A stretch of 64,000 bases of DNA. It comes from Gammaproteobacteria bacterium (GTDB lineage Bacteria; Pseudomonadota; Gammaproteobacteria; Eutrophobiales; Eutrophobiaceae). The stretch covers positions 95,091 through 159,090 of the forward strand of contig WVYN01000014.1 of the NCBI GenBank assembly GCA_011772965.1, written 5' to 3'. The notes beneath the pieces are model-generated. The model worked only from the letters and a program-made list of their open reading frames with translations. It made no database searches and was not told the DNA's origin. Positions 27,552 through 39,096 of the stretch are shown here, piece by piece (the stretch's first letter is position 1; every line of letters starts with the position of its first letter). Position numbers and translations under genes: made by a program.

Positions 27552-27578
27552 AAAGGCCGCTTAAGGGCGGCCTTTTTT
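27552..27578. terminator. Bidirectional terminator between the DUF2938 remnant and mdh
   Basis: GGCCGC-TTAAGG-GCGGCC with TTTTTT on the plus side and AAA (TTT on the minus side) on the other. It would serve mdh (minus strand, ending 27593) weakly and plus-strand transcripts strongly. Confidence 0.75.
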
Positions 27579-27592
27579 ACGAATAAAAAGTC

Positions 27593-28573
27593 TTACTTCA
27601 ACATGCTGGCGACCATGTCCTTTTCTTCTTCCAGTTCCTTTTGCGTGGCGTCCATCTTGCCACGACTGAAGTCATCAATCTCCAGTCCCTGGACAATGGA
27701 ATACTTTCCATCCTTGCAGGTGACTGGGAAGGAATACATCAGACCTTCCGGGATGCCATAACTGCCATCACTGGGCACTGCCATGCTGACCCAGTCGTCT
27801 TTCGGGGTTCCCATCACCCAGTCGTGTATGTGATTGATCGCACCGTTGGCCGCAGAGGCGGCACTGGAAGCACCGCGCGCAGCGATGATCTCGGCACCAC
27901 GCTTGGCGACGCGGGGAATGTATTCTTTTTCATACCAGCCAGAATCAATCAGATCTCTCGCCGGCTTGCCATCCACGGTGCAGTGACTGATGTCCGGATA
28001 CTGGGTCGTAGAATGGTTCCCCCAGATGGTCATCTTCTTAATATCACGGACGTCCGAACCGGTTTTCGCAGCCAGTTGTGCCAGCGCCCGGTTATGGTCT
28101 AGCCGGGTCAGCGCCGTGAAGTTTCTTGGATTAAGATCCGGAGCGCTGACCATGGCGGTGTGGGCATTGGTGTTGGCCGGGTTACCCACGACCACGACTT
28201 TCACATCTCGGCTGGCATTTTTATTCAGTGCTTCACCCTGCACTTTGAAGATGCCGCCATTGGCTTCCAGCAGGTCACTGCGTTCCATGCCCGGCCCGCG
28301 CGGCTTGGAACCGACCAGCAGGGCATATTCAATGTCCTTGAAGGCCGCATTGGCATCATCGGTTAACACATACTCCGAGACCAGTGGAAATGCGCAATCG
28401 TCAATTTCCATGGCGACACCTTCCAGTGCCTTCATGGCGGGGGTGATTTCCAGCAATTGCAGGATGAGTGGCTGGTCCTTGCCCAGCATTTCACCGGAAG
28501 CAATCCGAAACAATAATGAATAGCCGATCTGGCCAGCGGCACCTGTAACCGCTACACGAACGGGTGACTTCAT
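27593..28573 (-). CDS. mdh: Malate dehydrogenase
   Basis: 326 residues, cytosolic NAD-dependent, lactate/malate dehydrogenase superfamily of the type 2 group. Visible: [19 protein letters not shown] (NAD loop), [14 protein letters not shown] (mobile loop Arg), [29 protein letters not shown] and [12 protein letters not shown] (catalytic His). It converts malate to oxaloacetate for the citrate synthase encoded 48 bases upstream. Confidence 0.96.
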   Translation of the reverse strand: MKSPVRVAVTGAAGQIGYSLLFRIASGEMLGKDQPLILQLLEITPAMKALEGVAMEIDDCAFPLVSEYVLTDDANAAFKDIEYALLVGSKPRGPGMERSDLLEANGGIFKVQGEALNKNASRDVKVVVVGNPANTNAHTAMVSAPDLNPRNFTALTRLDHNRALAQLAAKTGSDVRDIKKMTIWGNHSTTQYPDISHCTVDGKPARDLIDSGWYEKEYIPRVAKRGAEIIAARGASSAASAANGAINHIHDWVMGTPKDDWVSMAVPSDGSYGIPEGLMYSFPVTCKDGKYSIVQGLEIDDFSRGKMDATQKELEEEKDMVASMLK

Positions 28574-28621
28574 AACTTTTGCTCCTTCTCAATCATCTTG
28601 TCATTTAAAAAATAATATATG

Positions 28622-29920
28622 TTACCTGCCCCGTTTATCCATCGGGACGTAATCTCTGGTTTGCTCGCCGATATACAACTGGCGGGGCCTACCGATCCGG
28701 AAATCCGGGTCTTCCATCATTTCCAGCCACTGTGTTATCCAGCCGGCCGACCGCGATAGCGCAAACATAACCGTGTACATGGTGGTAGGAATGCCCAGTG
28801 CCTTGAGGATGATGCCGGAATAAAAATCGACGTTGGGGTACAGCTTGCGCTCGATGAAATATTCATCTTTCAAGGCAATGTCCTCGAGTTCCATGGCTAT
28901 ATTGAATAAGGGCTGGTCCACGGTATCGATCTCTTCCAGGAGATCATGACAGACCTTGCGAATGATCTTGGCCCTGGGATCGTAATTTTTATAGACGCGG
29001 TGGCCGAAGCCCATCAGGCGAAAAGGATCGTCCTTGTCCTTAGCCCGGGCAATGAACTGTGGGATATTCTTCGGGTCCTCGATCTCACCCAGCATGCGCA
29101 GCACGGCCTCGTTGGCACCGCCGTGCGCCCTGCCCCACAGCGTCACGATACCGGCCGCGATGCAGGCAAACGGGTTGGCCTCGGCACTGCCCGACAGGCG
29201 CACAGTCGAGGTCGAGGCATTCTGTTCGTGATCGGCATGCAGGATCATCAGCAGATCCAATGCCCGTATGGCGGTCTCATTGGGTACGTAGGGGCGATTG
29301 GGTAATGAAAACATCATGTTCAGGAAATTCTCGATATAACCCAGATCATCCCTGGAATATACAAACGGATGGCCCATGGCGTGTTTGTAACAGTGCGCGG
29401 CCAGGATCGGCATCTTGGCGATCACGCGCTTGGCCGTCAGGTCCCGGTCCTCGGGATCATTAATGTCGAGGGCCTCGTGATAGTAGGACGACAAGGCGCC
29501 GGTGATGCCGATCAGTATCGACATGGGATGGGCATCATATCGGTAACCGGTATAAAACCTCTCCAGGTGCTCGTGCACCAGGTTGCGGCGGCCCAATTCC
29601 TGTCTGAAATCATCGAACTGGGTCTTTGTCGGCAGCTCCCCGTAGAGCAGCAGGTAACATACCTCCAGGTAATTGCTGTGTTTAGCCAGTTGCTCAATCG
29701 GGTAACCACGATGCAGGAGAATACCCTTTTCGCCGTCGAGGTAAGTGATTGCGCTCCGGCAGGAAGCGGTCGTTAAAAAGCCGGGATCAAAAGTAAACAT
29801 GCCCAGCTCGCTATAGAGGTGCTTGGTATCGATGACCGGTGCACCATAAGTGCCCTCCAGCACCGGACACTCAATTTTTTTCCCCGTTTTATTGTCTATG
29901 ATTGTTACCGTGTCAGGCAT
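28622..29920 (-). CDS. gltA: Citrate synthase
   Basis: 432 residues from ATG 29920 ([20 protein letters not shown]), with GGGGGAA seven bases upstream. The frame is open to 30235 but that extension has no homology. Type II hexameric form: [20 protein letters not shown], the [20 protein letters not shown] active-site His, [27 protein letters not shown] and the terminal [16 protein letters not shown]. It is divergent from sucA across 293 bases, the common TCA arrangement. Confidence 0.97.
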   Translation of the reverse strand: MPDTVTIIDNKTGKKIECPVLEGTYGAPVIDTKHLYSELGMFTFDPGFLTTASCRSAITYLDGEKGILLHRGYPIEQLAKHSNYLEVCYLLLYGELPTKTQFDDFRQELGRRNLVHEHLERFYTGYRYDAHPMSILIGITGALSSYYHEALDINDPEDRDLTAKRVIAKMPILAAHCYKHAMGHPFVYSRDDLGYIENFLNMMFSLPNRPYVPNETAIRALDLLMILHADHEQNASTSTVRLSGSAEANPFACIAAGIVTLWGRAHGGANEAVLRMLGEIEDPKNIPQFIARAKDKDDPFRLMGFGHRVYKNYDPRAKIIRKVCHDLLEEIDTVDQPLFNIAMELEDIALKDEYFIERKLYPNVDFYSGIILKALGIPTTMYTVMFALSRSAGWITQWLEMMEDPDFRIGRPRQLYIGEQTRDYVPMDKRGR

Positions 29921-30213
29921 TCGGTATTCCCCCAAGGCTGTTGGAATAGTTTGAAATAAGCCGTTTTTATAATTGTAATTTTTCAGGATACCGCTCATTA
30001 TGGCATTGCAGCAAGACTGGGGACTGTGATAGACAAAAATTCCGCACTTTGCACTTTGTCTCCCGTTGGTTGTCAGAACAAGCAGGAAAGACACTTGAAT
30101 GGGTAACCGGAACTTACTGAAATACTGAGGATAATTAAGTAAAATTTGGCCTTGATAAGCGTGATTTCGGCTAAACTTTGTCCACCCATTACATAAACGC
30201 GCTACAACAAATA

Positions 30214-33096
30214 ATGGAAAACAAGAAATCATCACCGCTGTTCAGTGGCAATGGCGGGTTCATTGAAACCCTCTACGAAACCTATCTGGAAGACCCGGCC
30301 AGCGTCCCGGCCCAGTGGCGGCAGTATTTTTCAACTTTACAAAACGAAGAGCCTTCCCAGGAACCGGAGGTCTCTCATAAAGCCGTGCGTGCCAGTATCA
30401 CCAGGACTACCCGTAAACCCCGGCACTGGGCGACTGTGCGTAAACCTGAGCCGAAGGCTGTGCCCTCGGCCACAGAAAGCATCGACCACCAAAAACAGGT
30501 GGCCGTGTTGCAGCTCATCAATGCCCACCGCTTTCTCGGACACCGTCAGGCAGAACTGGACCCACTGCAACAGTATGAACGCCCTAATGTCCAGGAGCTA
30601 GATCCTGCATACCATGGGCTAGCCGAACAGGATCTCGACAAGACCTTTAACATCGGCTCCCTGCAACAGGCGCAATCTGAAATGAGGTTGCGCGATATTA
30701 TTAACGTCATCAAGACCACGTATTGCCGGACCATCGGTGCAGAGTACATGCACATTAATGAAACCGAACAAAAACGCTGGATTCAGCAACGCCTCGAATC
30801 CTGTTGCGCCATACCCGATTTCACCCCGGAAAAACGCCGGAGAATCCTGGAGCGTGTCATCGCTGCAAATTCTCTGGAGGAATACCTGCACACCAAGTAT
30901 GTCGGTCAAAAGCGCTTCTCACTGGAAGGCGGCGAAACCCTGATTCCACTACTCGACGAAATACTGAAAGACAGCGGCCGCCAGGAAATCCGGGAAGTGG
31001 TTGTTGGTATGGCTCATAGGGGGAGACTGAACGTGCTGGTAAACACTATCGGCAAGCTCCCGGGCGATCTGTTTGGTGAATTCGAGGGTAAGAACAACTC
31101 GGACAATGGCTCGGGTTCCGGAGATGTAAAGTATCACCTTGGATACTCCTCGGACATCAATACCAAGGCCGGCCCTGTTCACCTGACCCTGTCCTTCAAT
31201 CCATCACACCTGGAGATCATTGATCCGGTAGTTGAGGGTTCTGTCCGTGCCCGCCAGGATCGGCGCCGGGATTATGAGCGCAACCAGGTCCTGCCGGTGC
31301 TTATACATGGTGACGCGGCCTTTGCCGGACAGGGCGTAGTTATGGAAACCCTCAATCTGTCGCAGACGCGCGGTTTCTCTACCGGTGGTACCGTACACAT
31401 TATTGTCAATAACCAGATTGGGTTCACAACTAGTGATCCGCTGGATTCCCGCTCGACGCTGTATTGCACCGACGTGGCCAAGGTGGTTCAGGCACCCATC
31501 TTTCATGTCAATGCCGATGACCCGGAGGCAATAGTTTTCATTGCTAAGCTGGCGCTGGATTTCCGTATGGAATTCAATAAGGACGTGATCATCGATATGA
31601 TCTGTTACCGCAAACACGGACATAGTGAAGCTGATGAGCCGGCAGCTACACAACCGATCATGTACCAGGCGATTCGCAAGCATCCGGGTGTGCGCGACAT
31701 TTACACGGAAAAACTCATTCATGAAGGCGTCGTTACCGAGGAAGATGTCAATCACATCATGGAAAACTACATTAAGTCACTCGAAGCAGGTCAAAGCGTC
31801 GCCGGGCCACGTGCCGAAAATATCAGTCAGGAATTTGCGATCGATTATTCACCATATAAGGGCACCCAATGGGATGTGATTCTCAACTCTAATATCACTA
31901 CTGACACACTCCAGCGTTTGGCGGAAAAAGTGACAACCATTCCAGAAAATTTCAAATTGCATCCCACAGTCAAGCGTATCGTTGATAACCGCCTGAAGAT
32001 GAGCAAGGGTGAAATGAACATGGACTGGGGCTTTGCCGAGACCATGGCCTATGCCACCATGCTCGATGCGGGTATCCCGGTAAGAATCTCCGGACAGGAC
32101 AGCAGCCGCGGTACTTTTTTTCATCGCCATGCCGTGTTGCATGATTGCGAAACTGGAGAAACTTTCCTGCCCCTGCAACACATTAAGGAAAAACAGGCCA
32201 ATTTTCTGATTATCAATTCCACCTTATCGGAAGAGGCCGTACTGGCCTTTGAATACGGCTACAGCAGCTCGGCCCCGGAATCACTGGTGATCTGGGAGGC
32301 CCAGTTCGGTGATTTTGCCAATGGCGCCCAGGTGGTCATTGACCAGTTCCTCAGTTCATCCGAGGCGAAATGGGGCCGCTATTGCGGGCTCGTTACATTC
32401 CTGCCGCATGGTTATGATGGCCAGGGTCCGGAACATTCCTCGGCAAGACTGGAACGCTACCTGCAACTCTGCGCCGAGGAAAACATGCAGATCTGCTATC
32501 CCAGCACTGCGGGACAGATGTTTCATATGCTGAGACGACAGATGATGCGTCCTTACCGTAAACCGCTCATCGTCATGAGCCCGAAGAGTCTGCTCAGACA
32601 CAAGCTGTCGACGACACCAATAGAAGAGATCGTAACCGGGAGGTTCCAGACAGTCCTCCCCGAGGCCGAACCACTCGATCACAGTGAAGTCACGCGTTTG
32701 CTGTTCTGTTCCGGCAAGGTTTACTATGATCTGGTTGAAGCGCGGCGTGAAAATGAAATTGATAATATTGCCATCGCCCGAATTGAACAGTTGTATCCTT
32801 TCCCGCAAGACAAGGTAAAACGAATCATCAGCGGGTATGAAAACCTGAAAGAGATTGTCTGGGTCCAGGAAGAACCCAAGAACCAGGGCAGTTGGTATTA
32901 CATGCAATCCCGTTCCACCATGCTGGGATGCATTAATGATCATCATACCTTCGGTTACGTGGGACGGCCCTACTCCGCCTCGCCTGCTGTGGGTTATATG
33001 CACAAACACATCGAGCAGCAGAAACAGCTCGTGAGTGACGCCTTGCAACTCGACAAGCTGGAGGTAGCCAATCGTAAAAACGTGATTGGTGCCTGA
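30214..33096 (+). CDS. sucA: 2-oxoglutarate dehydrogenase E1
   Basis: 960 residues from ATG 30214 ([20 protein letters not shown]); a TTG at 30178 would add 12 residues and neither has a clear Shine-Dalgarno. Thiamine-diphosphate enzyme: [90 protein letters not shown], then the C-terminal half with [20 protein letters not shown]. It decarboxylates 2-oxoglutarate and passes succinyl to SucB. First gene of sucA-sucB-lpd; no gene lies in the 29921-30213 spacer. Confidence 0.96.
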   Translation: MENKKSSPLFSGNGGFIETLYETYLEDPASVPAQWRQYFSTLQNEEPSQEPEVSHKAVRASITRTTRKPRHWATVRKPEPKAVPSATESIDHQKQVAVLQLINAHRFLGHRQAELDPLQQYERPNVQELDPAYHGLAEQDLDKTFNIGSLQQAQSEMRLRDIINVIKTTYCRTIGAEYMHINETEQKRWIQQRLESCCAIPDFTPEKRRRILERVIAANSLEEYLHTKYVGQKRFSLEGGETLIPLLDEILKDSGRQEIREVVVGMAHRGRLNVLVNTIGKLPGDLFGEFEGKNNSDNGSGSGDVKYHLGYSSDINTKAGPVHLTLSFNPSHLEIIDPVVEGSVRARQDRRRDYERNQVLPVLIHGDAAFAGQGVVMETLNLSQTRGFSTGGTVHIIVNNQIGFTTSDPLDSRSTLYCTDVAKVVQAPIFHVNADDPEAIVFIAKLALDFRMEFNKDVIIDMICYRKHGHSEADEPAATQPIMYQAIRKHPGVRDIYTEKLIHEGVVTEEDVNHIMENYIKSLEAGQSVAGPRAENISQEFAIDYSPYKGTQWDVILNSNITTDTLQRLAEKVTTIPENFKLHPTVKRIVDNRLKMSKGEMNMDWGFAETMAYATMLDAGIPVRISGQDSSRGTFFHRHAVLHDCETGETFLPLQHIKEKQANFLIINSTLSEEAVLAFEYGYSSSAPESLVIWEAQFGDFANGAQVVIDQFLSSSEAKWGRYCGLVTFLPHGYDGQGPEHSSARLERYLQLCAEENMQICYPSTAGQMFHMLRRQMMRPYRKPLIVMSPKSLLRHKLSTTPIEEIVTGRFQTVLPEAEPLDHSEVTRLLFCSGKVYYDLVEARRENEIDNIAIARIEQLYPFPQDKVKRIISGYENLKEIVWVQEEPKNQGSWYYMQSRSTMLGCINDHHTFGYVGRPYSASPAVGYMHKHIEQQKQLVSDALQLDKLEVANRKNVIGA

Positions 33097-33155
33097 CGCT
33101 GCAATGCCTTTTAACCTCTTTTCAGTTAAGCCAATATAATCCAGGAGAATACAGC

Positions 33156-34511
33156 GTGGTCGTAGAAGTTAAAGTACCAGTCTTGGCAGAATCCGTTGCT
33201 GAAGCCAGTATCCTAAAGTGGCATAAAAAACCGGGGGACCCGGTCAACCGGGGTGACAGTCTCACAGATATTGAGACTGACAAGGTTACCCTGGAAGTAG
33301 CTGCACCAAATAACGGGGTACTGAAAGAAATCCTCAAGGAAGAAGGTGCAGACGTGACCAGTAATGAAGTCATCGCCCGGATCGATACTTCCTCCGAAAA
33401 AGCGGCTGAAACTGGCGCCAGTGAAGAGACCGACGGCGACCGGGAAGAAAAAACTGAAACTGCGATAACGAAAGCCGCTGGCGGGCAAGCAGCCCTGGCG
33501 CAGCAAAGTTTGCCAGATATCGAGAAGGCCGGACCAAAGCTGAGTCCCGCCGTTAGACATCTATTATCTCAACATGATCTGGATGCCGAGACCATCATGC
33601 AAAGAGCCGGCAAAGAGCGCATTACCAAGGAAGATGTTCAGAATTTCATTAATGACCAGCAGGCCGCCCTCCCGGAAACGGCTGCCGTTTCCGGGCCGGA
33701 ACCTGAAAAATCAGAAGCTCCGGCCGCAGTTAACCTGAAACCGGCAGAGAAAAAGCCGGCGCCTGCCACCAAAGCACCGCCAATTGCTGCCGATGAACAG
33801 GATATGGAGGGCCGGCTGGAAAAACGCGTGCCCATGACCAGGCTTCGAAGACGCATTGCCGAACGTCTTCTGAATGCACAGCATGAAAATGCCATACTGA
33901 CTACCTTTAATGAGGTTAACATGCAACCGGTGCTCGATATCCGCAAGCGTTACCAGGCTGAATTCGAAGAAACCCATGGTGTTAAACTCGGTTTTATGTC
34001 TTTCTTCACCCGTGCTGCAGTCGAGTCATTGAAAAAATTTCCGGTCATCAATGCCTCGGTGGATGGTAACGACATTATTTACCATGGTTATTTTGATATT
34101 GGTATTGCCGTGAGTTCGCCCCGTGGCTTGGTTGTGCCGGTCTTACGTGATGCTGACAGCCTGTCTCTTGCGGATATTGAAAACGGGATCAGGGAACTCA
34201 GCGATAAGGCCAGAGAATCCAGACTGGAGTTGGAAGAGCTTACCGGTGGTACCTTTACCATTACCAATGGTGGTGTATTCGGTTCCCTACTGTCCACACC
34301 TATTATTAACCCGCCTCAAAGCGCGATCTTGGGCATGCATAAAATGCAGGACAGGCCCGTCGCCGAAAACGGCAAGGTGGTGATCCGCCCGATGATGTTC
34401 CTGGCGCTTTCCTATGATCACCGAATCATTGATGGTCGCGACGCCGTCCAGTTCCTGGTCTCAATCAAGGATCATCTCGAAGACCCGGCCCGTTTGCTAT
34501 TGCAGGTCTAG
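33156..34511 (+). CDS. sucB: Dihydrolipoamide succinyltransferase (E2)
   Basis: 451 residues starting at GTG 33156, with CCAGGAGA upstream. Order of domains: lipoyl domain (about 1-78) with the lipoylated K43 in [10 protein letters not shown]; Ala/Glu-rich linker; peripheral-subunit-binding domain (about 128-165, [15 protein letters not shown]); a Pro/Ala linker; catalytic domain (about 225-451) ending with [16 protein letters not shown] (His/Asp active site). It forms the 24-mer core of the 2-oxoglutarate dehydrogenase complex. Confidence 0.96.
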   Translation: MVVEVKVPVLAESVAEASILKWHKKPGDPVNRGDSLTDIETDKVTLEVAAPNNGVLKEILKEEGADVTSNEVIARIDTSSEKAAETGASEETDGDREEKTETAITKAAGGQAALAQQSLPDIEKAGPKLSPAVRHLLSQHDLDAETIMQRAGKERITKEDVQNFINDQQAALPETAAVSGPEPEKSEAPAAVNLKPAEKKPAPATKAPPIAADEQDMEGRLEKRVPMTRLRRRIAERLLNAQHENAILTTFNEVNMQPVLDIRKRYQAEFEETHGVKLGFMSFFTRAAVESLKKFPVINASVDGNDIIYHGYFDIGIAVSSPRGLVVPVLRDADSLSLADIENGIRELSDKARESRLELEELTGGTFTITNGGVFGSLLSTPIINPPQSAILGMHKMQDRPVAENGKVVIRPMMFLALSYDHRIIDGRDAVQFLVSIKDHLEDPARLLLQV

Positions 34512-34522
34512 GTAGCATAGCC

Positions 34523-35947
34523 ATGCAAACTTATGATGTTGTTGTGATTGGCGCAGGGCCAGGCGGTTACATAGCTGCTATTCGCTGTGCCCAGTTGGGT
34601 CTATCGGTTGCCTGTGTCGAAGGCTGGTTGAATGAAAAAGGCAAACCAGCACTTGGCGGTACCTGTCTTAATGTCGGTTGTATTCCATCCAAGGCCTTGC
34701 TGGATTCCTCGCATCATTATGAGTTTTTAAAACATGATGCACTGGAACATGGCATCACAGCCAGTGGTGTCAGCATCGATGTCAACCGCATGATCGCCCG
34801 CAAGAACAAGGTCGTCAGCATACTAACCCAGGGCATTGCCTCGTTGTTCCGTAAACACAAGATTGACTGGCTCCAGGGTTACGGCCGCCTGCTCAAGGAC
34901 AAGCAGGTTGAAATCAAACCCGTCACTGAAGATGCGTCAGATACACAGGTCATCGTAGGCAAGCATATTATCATTGCCACCGGATCTGTTCCTGCGACTA
35001 TCCCGGTGGCCGCAGTCGACAACGAGCGCATTTTCGATTCCACCGGGGCACTGGAGTTCAACCAGGCCCCGCGTACACTCGGGATCATTGGCGCCGGAGT
35101 GATCGGCTTGGAACTCGGTAGCGTCTGGCGCCGTCTGGGTTCCGAGGTCGTGATCCTCGAGGCAATGGATGAATTCCTGCCCACCGTGGACAGGCAACTG
35201 GCCAATGAGGCGATGAAGACGCTACAAAAACAGGGACTGGATATCCGACTGGGGACCAAAGTTACCGCTACCGGTTCCAATAACCAGCAGGTCATGGTCC
35301 ATTACGAGGACAGGGACGGCAAACACCAAATCAACGTCGACAAGTTAATCGTGGCGATCGGCCGTCAACCGAATACTGAACATCTTGGCCTGAATGACAC
35401 CGGGCTGGAATTGGACAATGACGGCTTTATCATCGTGGACGAGCAATGCCGAACCAGTATTGAGGAGATCTATGCTATCGGTGACGTTGTGCGTGGCCCC
35501 ATGCTGGCCCATAAGGCCTCCGAGGAAGGGGTCAGTGTCGCCGAGCAGATTGCCGGTCTGGGCGGGCATATGGATTACGGGATTATCCCCTGGGTCATCT
35601 ATACCTGGCCCGAGATAGCGTGGGTCGGCAAGAGCGAACAGGAATTAAAAGATGCCGGCATTGAATACCGCACAGGCAGTTTTCCGTTTATTGCCAATGG
35701 CCGTGCCCGGGCCATGGCTGACACTCGCGGCATGGTGAAATGCCTCGCAGATACGCAGACAGACCGGATCCTTGGTGTCCATATCATCGGGCCCAATGCC
35801 TCGGAGTTGATTGCCGAGGCTGTGATCGCCATGGCCTTTGACAGCAGTGCAGAAGACATGGCCAGGACGATTCACGCCCATCCGACCTTGGCGGAGGCCA
35901 TGCATGAGGCGGCACTGGCGGTCGATGACCGTCCGATTCATATTTAG
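34523..35947 (+). CDS. lpdA: Dihydrolipoamide dehydrogenase (E3)
   Basis: 474 residues, 11 bases after sucB. FAD site DVVVIGAGPGGYIAAIRCAQ, redox disulfide C48/C53 in GGTCLNVGCIPSK, NAD site IGAGVIGLELGSVWRRLGSE, FAD motif YAIGDVVRGPMLAHKASEE and C-terminal HAHPTLAEAMHE active-site His/Glu. It reoxidises the lipoyl groups of SucB and probably other 2-oxoacid dehydrogenases. No terminator is evident in the following gap. Confidence 0.97.
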   Translation: MQTYDVVVIGAGPGGYIAAIRCAQLGLSVACVEGWLNEKGKPALGGTCLNVGCIPSKALLDSSHHYEFLKHDALEHGITASGVSIDVNRMIARKNKVVSILTQGIASLFRKHKIDWLQGYGRLLKDKQVEIKPVTEDASDTQVIVGKHIIIATGSVPATIPVAAVDNERIFDSTGALEFNQAPRTLGIIGAGVIGLELGSVWRRLGSEVVILEAMDEFLPTVDRQLANEAMKTLQKQGLDIRLGTKVTATGSNNQQVMVHYEDRDGKHQINVDKLIVAIGRQPNTEHLGLNDTGLELDNDGFIIVDEQCRTSIEEIYAIGDVVRGPMLAHKASEEGVSVAEQIAGLGGHMDYGIIPWVIYTWPEIAWVGKSEQELKDAGIEYRTGSFPFIANGRARAMADTRGMVKCLADTQTDRILGVHIIGPNASELIAEAVIAMAFDSSAEDMARTIHAHPTLAEAMHEAALAVDDRPIHI

Positions 35948-36104
35948 TAACGCGCTTCTAAGGGAAAAATAAAAATACACTTCCGTGTGTATCGCAAGAT
36001 CTTGGTTAGGACTTATAACACAATCGGCTGGAAGCTGTGCTTCAGGATTACGAACCTGAGGCATTACCAATTTATGTAACGTACGTGCACCGCAAGTATC
36101 TGTC

Positions 36105-36126
36105 TGCAAAGGTCCGGACCTTTGCA
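36105..36126. repeat. 22-bp perfect palindrome upstream of phaA
   Basis: Each arm is TGCAAAGGTCC; the two arms meet with no spacer at 36115/36116. It could be a dimeric regulator operator or an RNA hairpin. It is about 210 bases from the phaA start. Nothing similar was noticed at the other pha promoters. Confidence 0.6.
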
Positions 36127-36252
36127 AATTTCCTGCACCAACAATTCCAGCCGGGCCTTATTGGGAATACTGGTTTTAGACTGGTTTGCGAGCCGATCCA
36201 GGGCCCACTGCTGGTCTGAAAACCGGGATTCTGTTAACATCAACTGGATTTA

Positions 36253-36267
36253 TTGTGCAGTGCAGCG
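36253..36267. promoter_or_regulatory. Possible PhaR box upstream of phaA
   Basis: TTGTGCAGTGCAGCG matches the second half of the element shared by both phasin promoters (TTGTGCAACGCACA) at 10 of 13 leading positions. It lies about 70 bases before the phaA ATG. Weak evidence alone. Confidence 0.35.
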
Positions 36268-36337
36268 TAAACTTAAAAGTTTAGATGCTGTTGACTTATA
36301 CAATAATAAATTCCCGTTAAGAGGGGGGAGAAGCTCC

Positions 36338-37519
36338 ATGTCTAACAATGTTGTTATCGTTGCTGCCGGGCGGACCGCTATAGGCTCCTTTGGTGGCTCA
36401 CTTTCCACAACCCCGGCGCATCAATTAGGCGCCTTGGTCATAAAAAATATATTAGAGCGGGCTGGTGTTAAACCCGATCAGGTTGATGAAGTGATATTCG
36501 GTCAGGTTTTGACCGCGGGTGCGGGTATGAATCCAGCTCGACAGGCTTCTCTCGCAGCCGGATTGCCACATTCTGTTCCCTGTATGACCATAAACAAGGT
36601 CTGTGGTAGCGGACTGAAATCCGTTGCCTTGGCTGCACAGTCAATTCTCGCTGGAGATTCCGAGATTGTAGTCGCAGGTGGCCAGGAGAACATGAGTCTG
36701 TCGCCACATGTGCTACCCAAGTCAAGATCCGGCCAGAAAATGGGCGATTGGAAACTTGTGGATACCATGATTAACGATGGCCTGTGGGATGTCTTTAATA
36801 ATTACCACATGGGTATCACTGCAGAGAATGTTGCAGAAAAATATGAAATCTCCCGTGAAGAACAAGATCAGTTTGCCGCGGAATCACAACAAAAATGTGA
36901 AGCCGCACAAAAAGCGGGTAAATTCGATGATGAGATCATCCCCGTCGAAATCCCCCAGCGTAAGGGGGATCCGGTCGTATTTGCCAAGGATGAGTTTCCC
37001 CGTGCGGGTGTGACTGCTGAGGGTTTGGCTGGACTTCGTCCGGCCTTCAAGAAAGACGGCACGATCACTGCCGCTAATGCTTCCGGTATTAACGATGGTG
37101 CGGCGGCCGTGCTGGTGATCTCCGAGAGCAAGGCCAAGGAGCTGGGGCTTGACCCACTGGCGACCATCAAGGCCTACTCGACCGCTGGTGTGGATCCTGC
37201 CATCATGGGTACCGGCCCGATCCCTGCCTCAAAACGTTGCCTGGAAAAAGCCGGCTGGTCCGTTGATGATCTGGATCTGGTTGAAGCCAATGAGGCCTTT
37301 GCAGCTCAGGCAATTTCCGTTAACCGGGGTGTGGGCTGGGATACATTAAAGGTCAATGTGAACGGCGGTGCCATTGCCCTGGGTCACCCCATTGGTGCAT
37401 CCGGTTGCCGTGTATTGGTCACATTACTTCACGAAATGAAACGCAGGGATGCCAAGAAAGGTCTTGCCACGCTCTGTATCGGTGGCGGTCAGGGTGTCGC
37501 TCTGGCAGTAGAGAGGTAA
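36338..37519 (+). CDS. phaA: Acetyl-CoA acetyltransferase (beta-ketothiolase) PhaA
   Basis: 393 residues from ATG 36338, the standard PhaA length, behind GAGGGGGGAG. It condenses two acetyl-CoA to acetoacetyl-CoA. The acylated C89 lies in [65 protein letters not shown] (catalytic His) and [15 protein letters not shown] (second Cys) are all present. First gene of the PHA operon with phaB 5 bases downstream. Confidence 0.96.
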   Translation: MSNNVVIVAAGRTAIGSFGGSLSTTPAHQLGALVIKNILERAGVKPDQVDEVIFGQVLTAGAGMNPARQASLAAGLPHSVPCMTINKVCGSGLKSVALAAQSILAGDSEIVVAGGQENMSLSPHVLPKSRSGQKMGDWKLVDTMINDGLWDVFNNYHMGITAENVAEKYEISREEQDQFAAESQQKCEAAQKAGKFDDEIIPVEIPQRKGDPVVFAKDEFPRAGVTAEGLAGLRPAFKKDGTITAANASGINDGAAAVLVISESKAKELGLDPLATIKAYSTAGVDPAIMGTGPIPASKRCLEKAGWSVDDLDLVEANEAFAAQAISVNRGVGWDTLKVNVNGGAIALGHPIGASGCRVLVTLLHEMKRRDAKKGLATLCIGGGQGVALAVER

Positions 37520-37524
37520 TAACA

Positions 37525-38271
37525 ATGACAAATCTGAAAGGAAAAGTAGCTCTGGTTACCGGTGGGACCGGCGGCATCGGTGCGGCCATTTGCCTGCGTC
37601 TCGCAGAAGCCGGTGCCAAGGTTGTCACCAATTATCGTAACGAGGAAAAGGCCCGCAAATGGCAAGAGGCAGCCAAGACCAAGGGGTTTGATATCGCTGT
37701 CTATCAGGCCGATGTTTCCAGCCTGGAGGAATGCACCGATTTGGTTAAGCAGATTGAAGCAGAAATCGGTCCAGTTGATATCCTTGTTAACAACGCCGGC
37801 ATTACGAAAGACACAACTTTCCGTAAAATGACCAAGGAACAGTGGGACGCGGTGATGAACATCAATCTGGATAGTCTTTATAATGTAACCAAACAGGTTA
37901 TCGATCACATGACATCCAGCGGTTGGGGCCGGATAATTAACATCTCTTCCATCAATGGACAAAAGGGACAGATTGGCCAAACCAATTACACCGCTTCCAA
38001 GGCCGGCATGCATGGGTTTACCATGTCATTGGCACAGGAGGTTGCACGCAAGGGTGTCACGGTGAATACTGTTTCCCCAGGTTATATTGCAACGGAAATG
38101 GTTATGGCAGTTCCTGAAGAGATACGTGACAAGATTATTGCCGGAATACCCGTTGGGCGTCTGGGCACATCAGAAGAAATTGCTGCGCTGGTTGGCTATC
38201 TTTGTTCTGAAGAAGCCGGATTTGCAACTGGTGCAGATTTTTCAATTAACGGCGGTCAACACATGATGTAA
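37525..38271 (+). CDS. phaB: Acetoacetyl-CoA reductase PhaB
   Basis: 248 residues from ATG 37525, with GAGAGG at 37511-37516. SDR fold: NADP(H) loop VTGGTGGIGAAICLRLAEAG, LVNNAGITKD, and the Ser/Tyr/Lys active site in IINISSINGQKGQIGQTNYT followed by ASK. It reduces acetoacetyl-CoA to (R)-3-hydroxybutyryl-CoA, the PHA monomer. The open frame back to 37405 overlaps phaA and is rejected. Confidence 0.95.
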   Translation: MTNLKGKVALVTGGTGGIGAAICLRLAEAGAKVVTNYRNEEKARKWQEAAKTKGFDIAVYQADVSSLEECTDLVKQIEAEIGPVDILVNNAGITKDTTFRKMTKEQWDAVMNINLDSLYNVTKQVIDHMTSSGWGRIINISSINGQKGQIGQTNYTASKAGMHGFTMSLAQEVARKGVTVNTVSPGYIATEMVMAVPEEIRDKIIAGIPVGRLGTSEEIAALVGYLCSEEAGFATGADFSINGGQHMM

Positions 38272-38343
38272 TGTTTATCCCGTAGTTTTCTCATTGAGGG
38301 CATTACGGAATTATCTTTAAACCAAAACAGGCAAGTGGTTAAC

Positions 38344-38790
38344 ATGAGCGAAACACGTATAATCAAGAAGTATCCCAACAGGAGACTCTACGACACCGAG
38401 GACAGTAAATACATTACCCTTGAAGACATCAAGGAGTTGGTGATGAAGGGGATTGATTTTTCTGTTAATGATGTAAAGACTGATGAAGACCTCACCCGTA
38501 ACATTTTGCTGCAAATTATCGCAGAACAGGAGCATCACGGTGAGCCTTTCTTCTCTACCGAGCTTCTGACCCAAATCATCCAGTCCTATGGTGACTCTAT
38601 ACAGTCAGTTGCCGGCGATTTTATTACCCGCAGCATGCAGTTGTTTGTCGAACAGCAGAAACAATTCCAGGACGCTATCAGTAAAGATCCGATTTCCGCT
38701 ATGTCTGATATGGCTGAAAAAAATATGAAGATGTGGCAGGAAATGCAGGAAAACTTCTTTAATGCCTCCGGCATAAAACCAAAAAAATAA
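38344..38790 (+). CDS. phaR: PHA synthesis regulator PhaR
   Basis: 148 residues from ATG 38344. The N-terminal PHB-accumulation regulator domain is plain: RIIKKYPNRRLYDTEDSKYI and TLEDIKELVMKGIDF, then two helical PHB_acc segments (LLQIIAEQEHHG, PFFSTELLTQIIQSYG) and a Met/Gln-rich tail. In Ralstonia and Paracoccus, PhaR represses phasin genes and is released by binding nascent PHA. Here it sits between phaB and the phasin-like ORF. The duplicated element at both phasin promoters is its likely target. Confidence 0.93.
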   Translation: MSETRIIKKYPNRRLYDTEDSKYITLEDIKELVMKGIDFSVNDVKTDEDLTRNILLQIIAEQEHHGEPFFSTELLTQIIQSYGDSIQSVAGDFITRSMQLFVEQQKQFQDAISKDPISAMSDMAEKNMKMWQEMQENFFNASGIKPKK

Positions 38791-38814
38791 TTTTATCAAC
38801 TGAGGTTTACCTTT

Positions 38815-39096
38815 ATGAGTAAATCAGCCGGATCACGGACGTTCCCGGGATTTGATTCCAGTCTGGCAAAATACATGCAGAAGGCTCAATCAGACATGCT
38901 TACTCACTGGTACAACCCGTTCGAATGGGTAATGAACTCCTTGTTTCAGATGTCTGATGCAGCCAATCATGCAGTTGAAAACCTGCTGGCCCATCAGAAA
39001 GAATCACTTAATCTGTTTCTTGGCCCGATTGCAGGGGCTTCATCAAGGCCTATACCACTAGATAACGCTACACTGGCAAGTAAAGGCCGTATCTAA
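38815..39096 (+). CDS. Short helical ORF in frame with PhaB2 (granule-associated domain?)
   Basis: 93 residues, no signal, with an amphipathic helical centre (AKYMQKAQSDMLTHWYNPFE, WVMNSLFQMSDAANHAVENL) reminiscent in style of phasins, but no family is recognised. It ends at TAA 39094-39096. The same frame continues directly into a PhaB-type reductase that has no start codon of its own before its NADP(H)-binding loop, so this may be the N-terminal domain of a broken or read-through fusion. GAGG lies upstream at about 38802-38805. Confidence 0.55.
   Translation: MSKSAGSRTFPGFDSSLAKYMQKAQSDMLTHWYNPFEWVMNSLFQMSDAANHAVENLLAHQKESLNLFLGPIAGASSRPIPLDNATLASKGRI

Larger units (their letters stand above)
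35948..36337. other. 390-base spacer upstream of phaA with palindrome and TGC-rich box
   Basis: No convincing gene; the open frame upstream of phaA from 36122 has no homology. It holds a 22-bp perfect palindrome (36105-36126), a TGC-rich box (36253-36267) resembling half of the phasin-promoter element, an AT-rich stretch with TTGACT/TATACA-like boxes (36291-36302), and a strong ribosome-binding site GAGGGGGGAG (36321-36330) for phaA. Confidence 0.5.

Noticed and set aside
29921..30235. N-terminal extension of citrate synthase
   Set aside because: It crosses the divergent promoter region and sucA start; the ATG at 29920 has a good ribosome-binding site.
36122..36337. 72-residue extension upstream of PhaA
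   Set aside because: No homology; ATG 36338 follows a very strong Shine-Dalgarno and gives the normal 393 residues.
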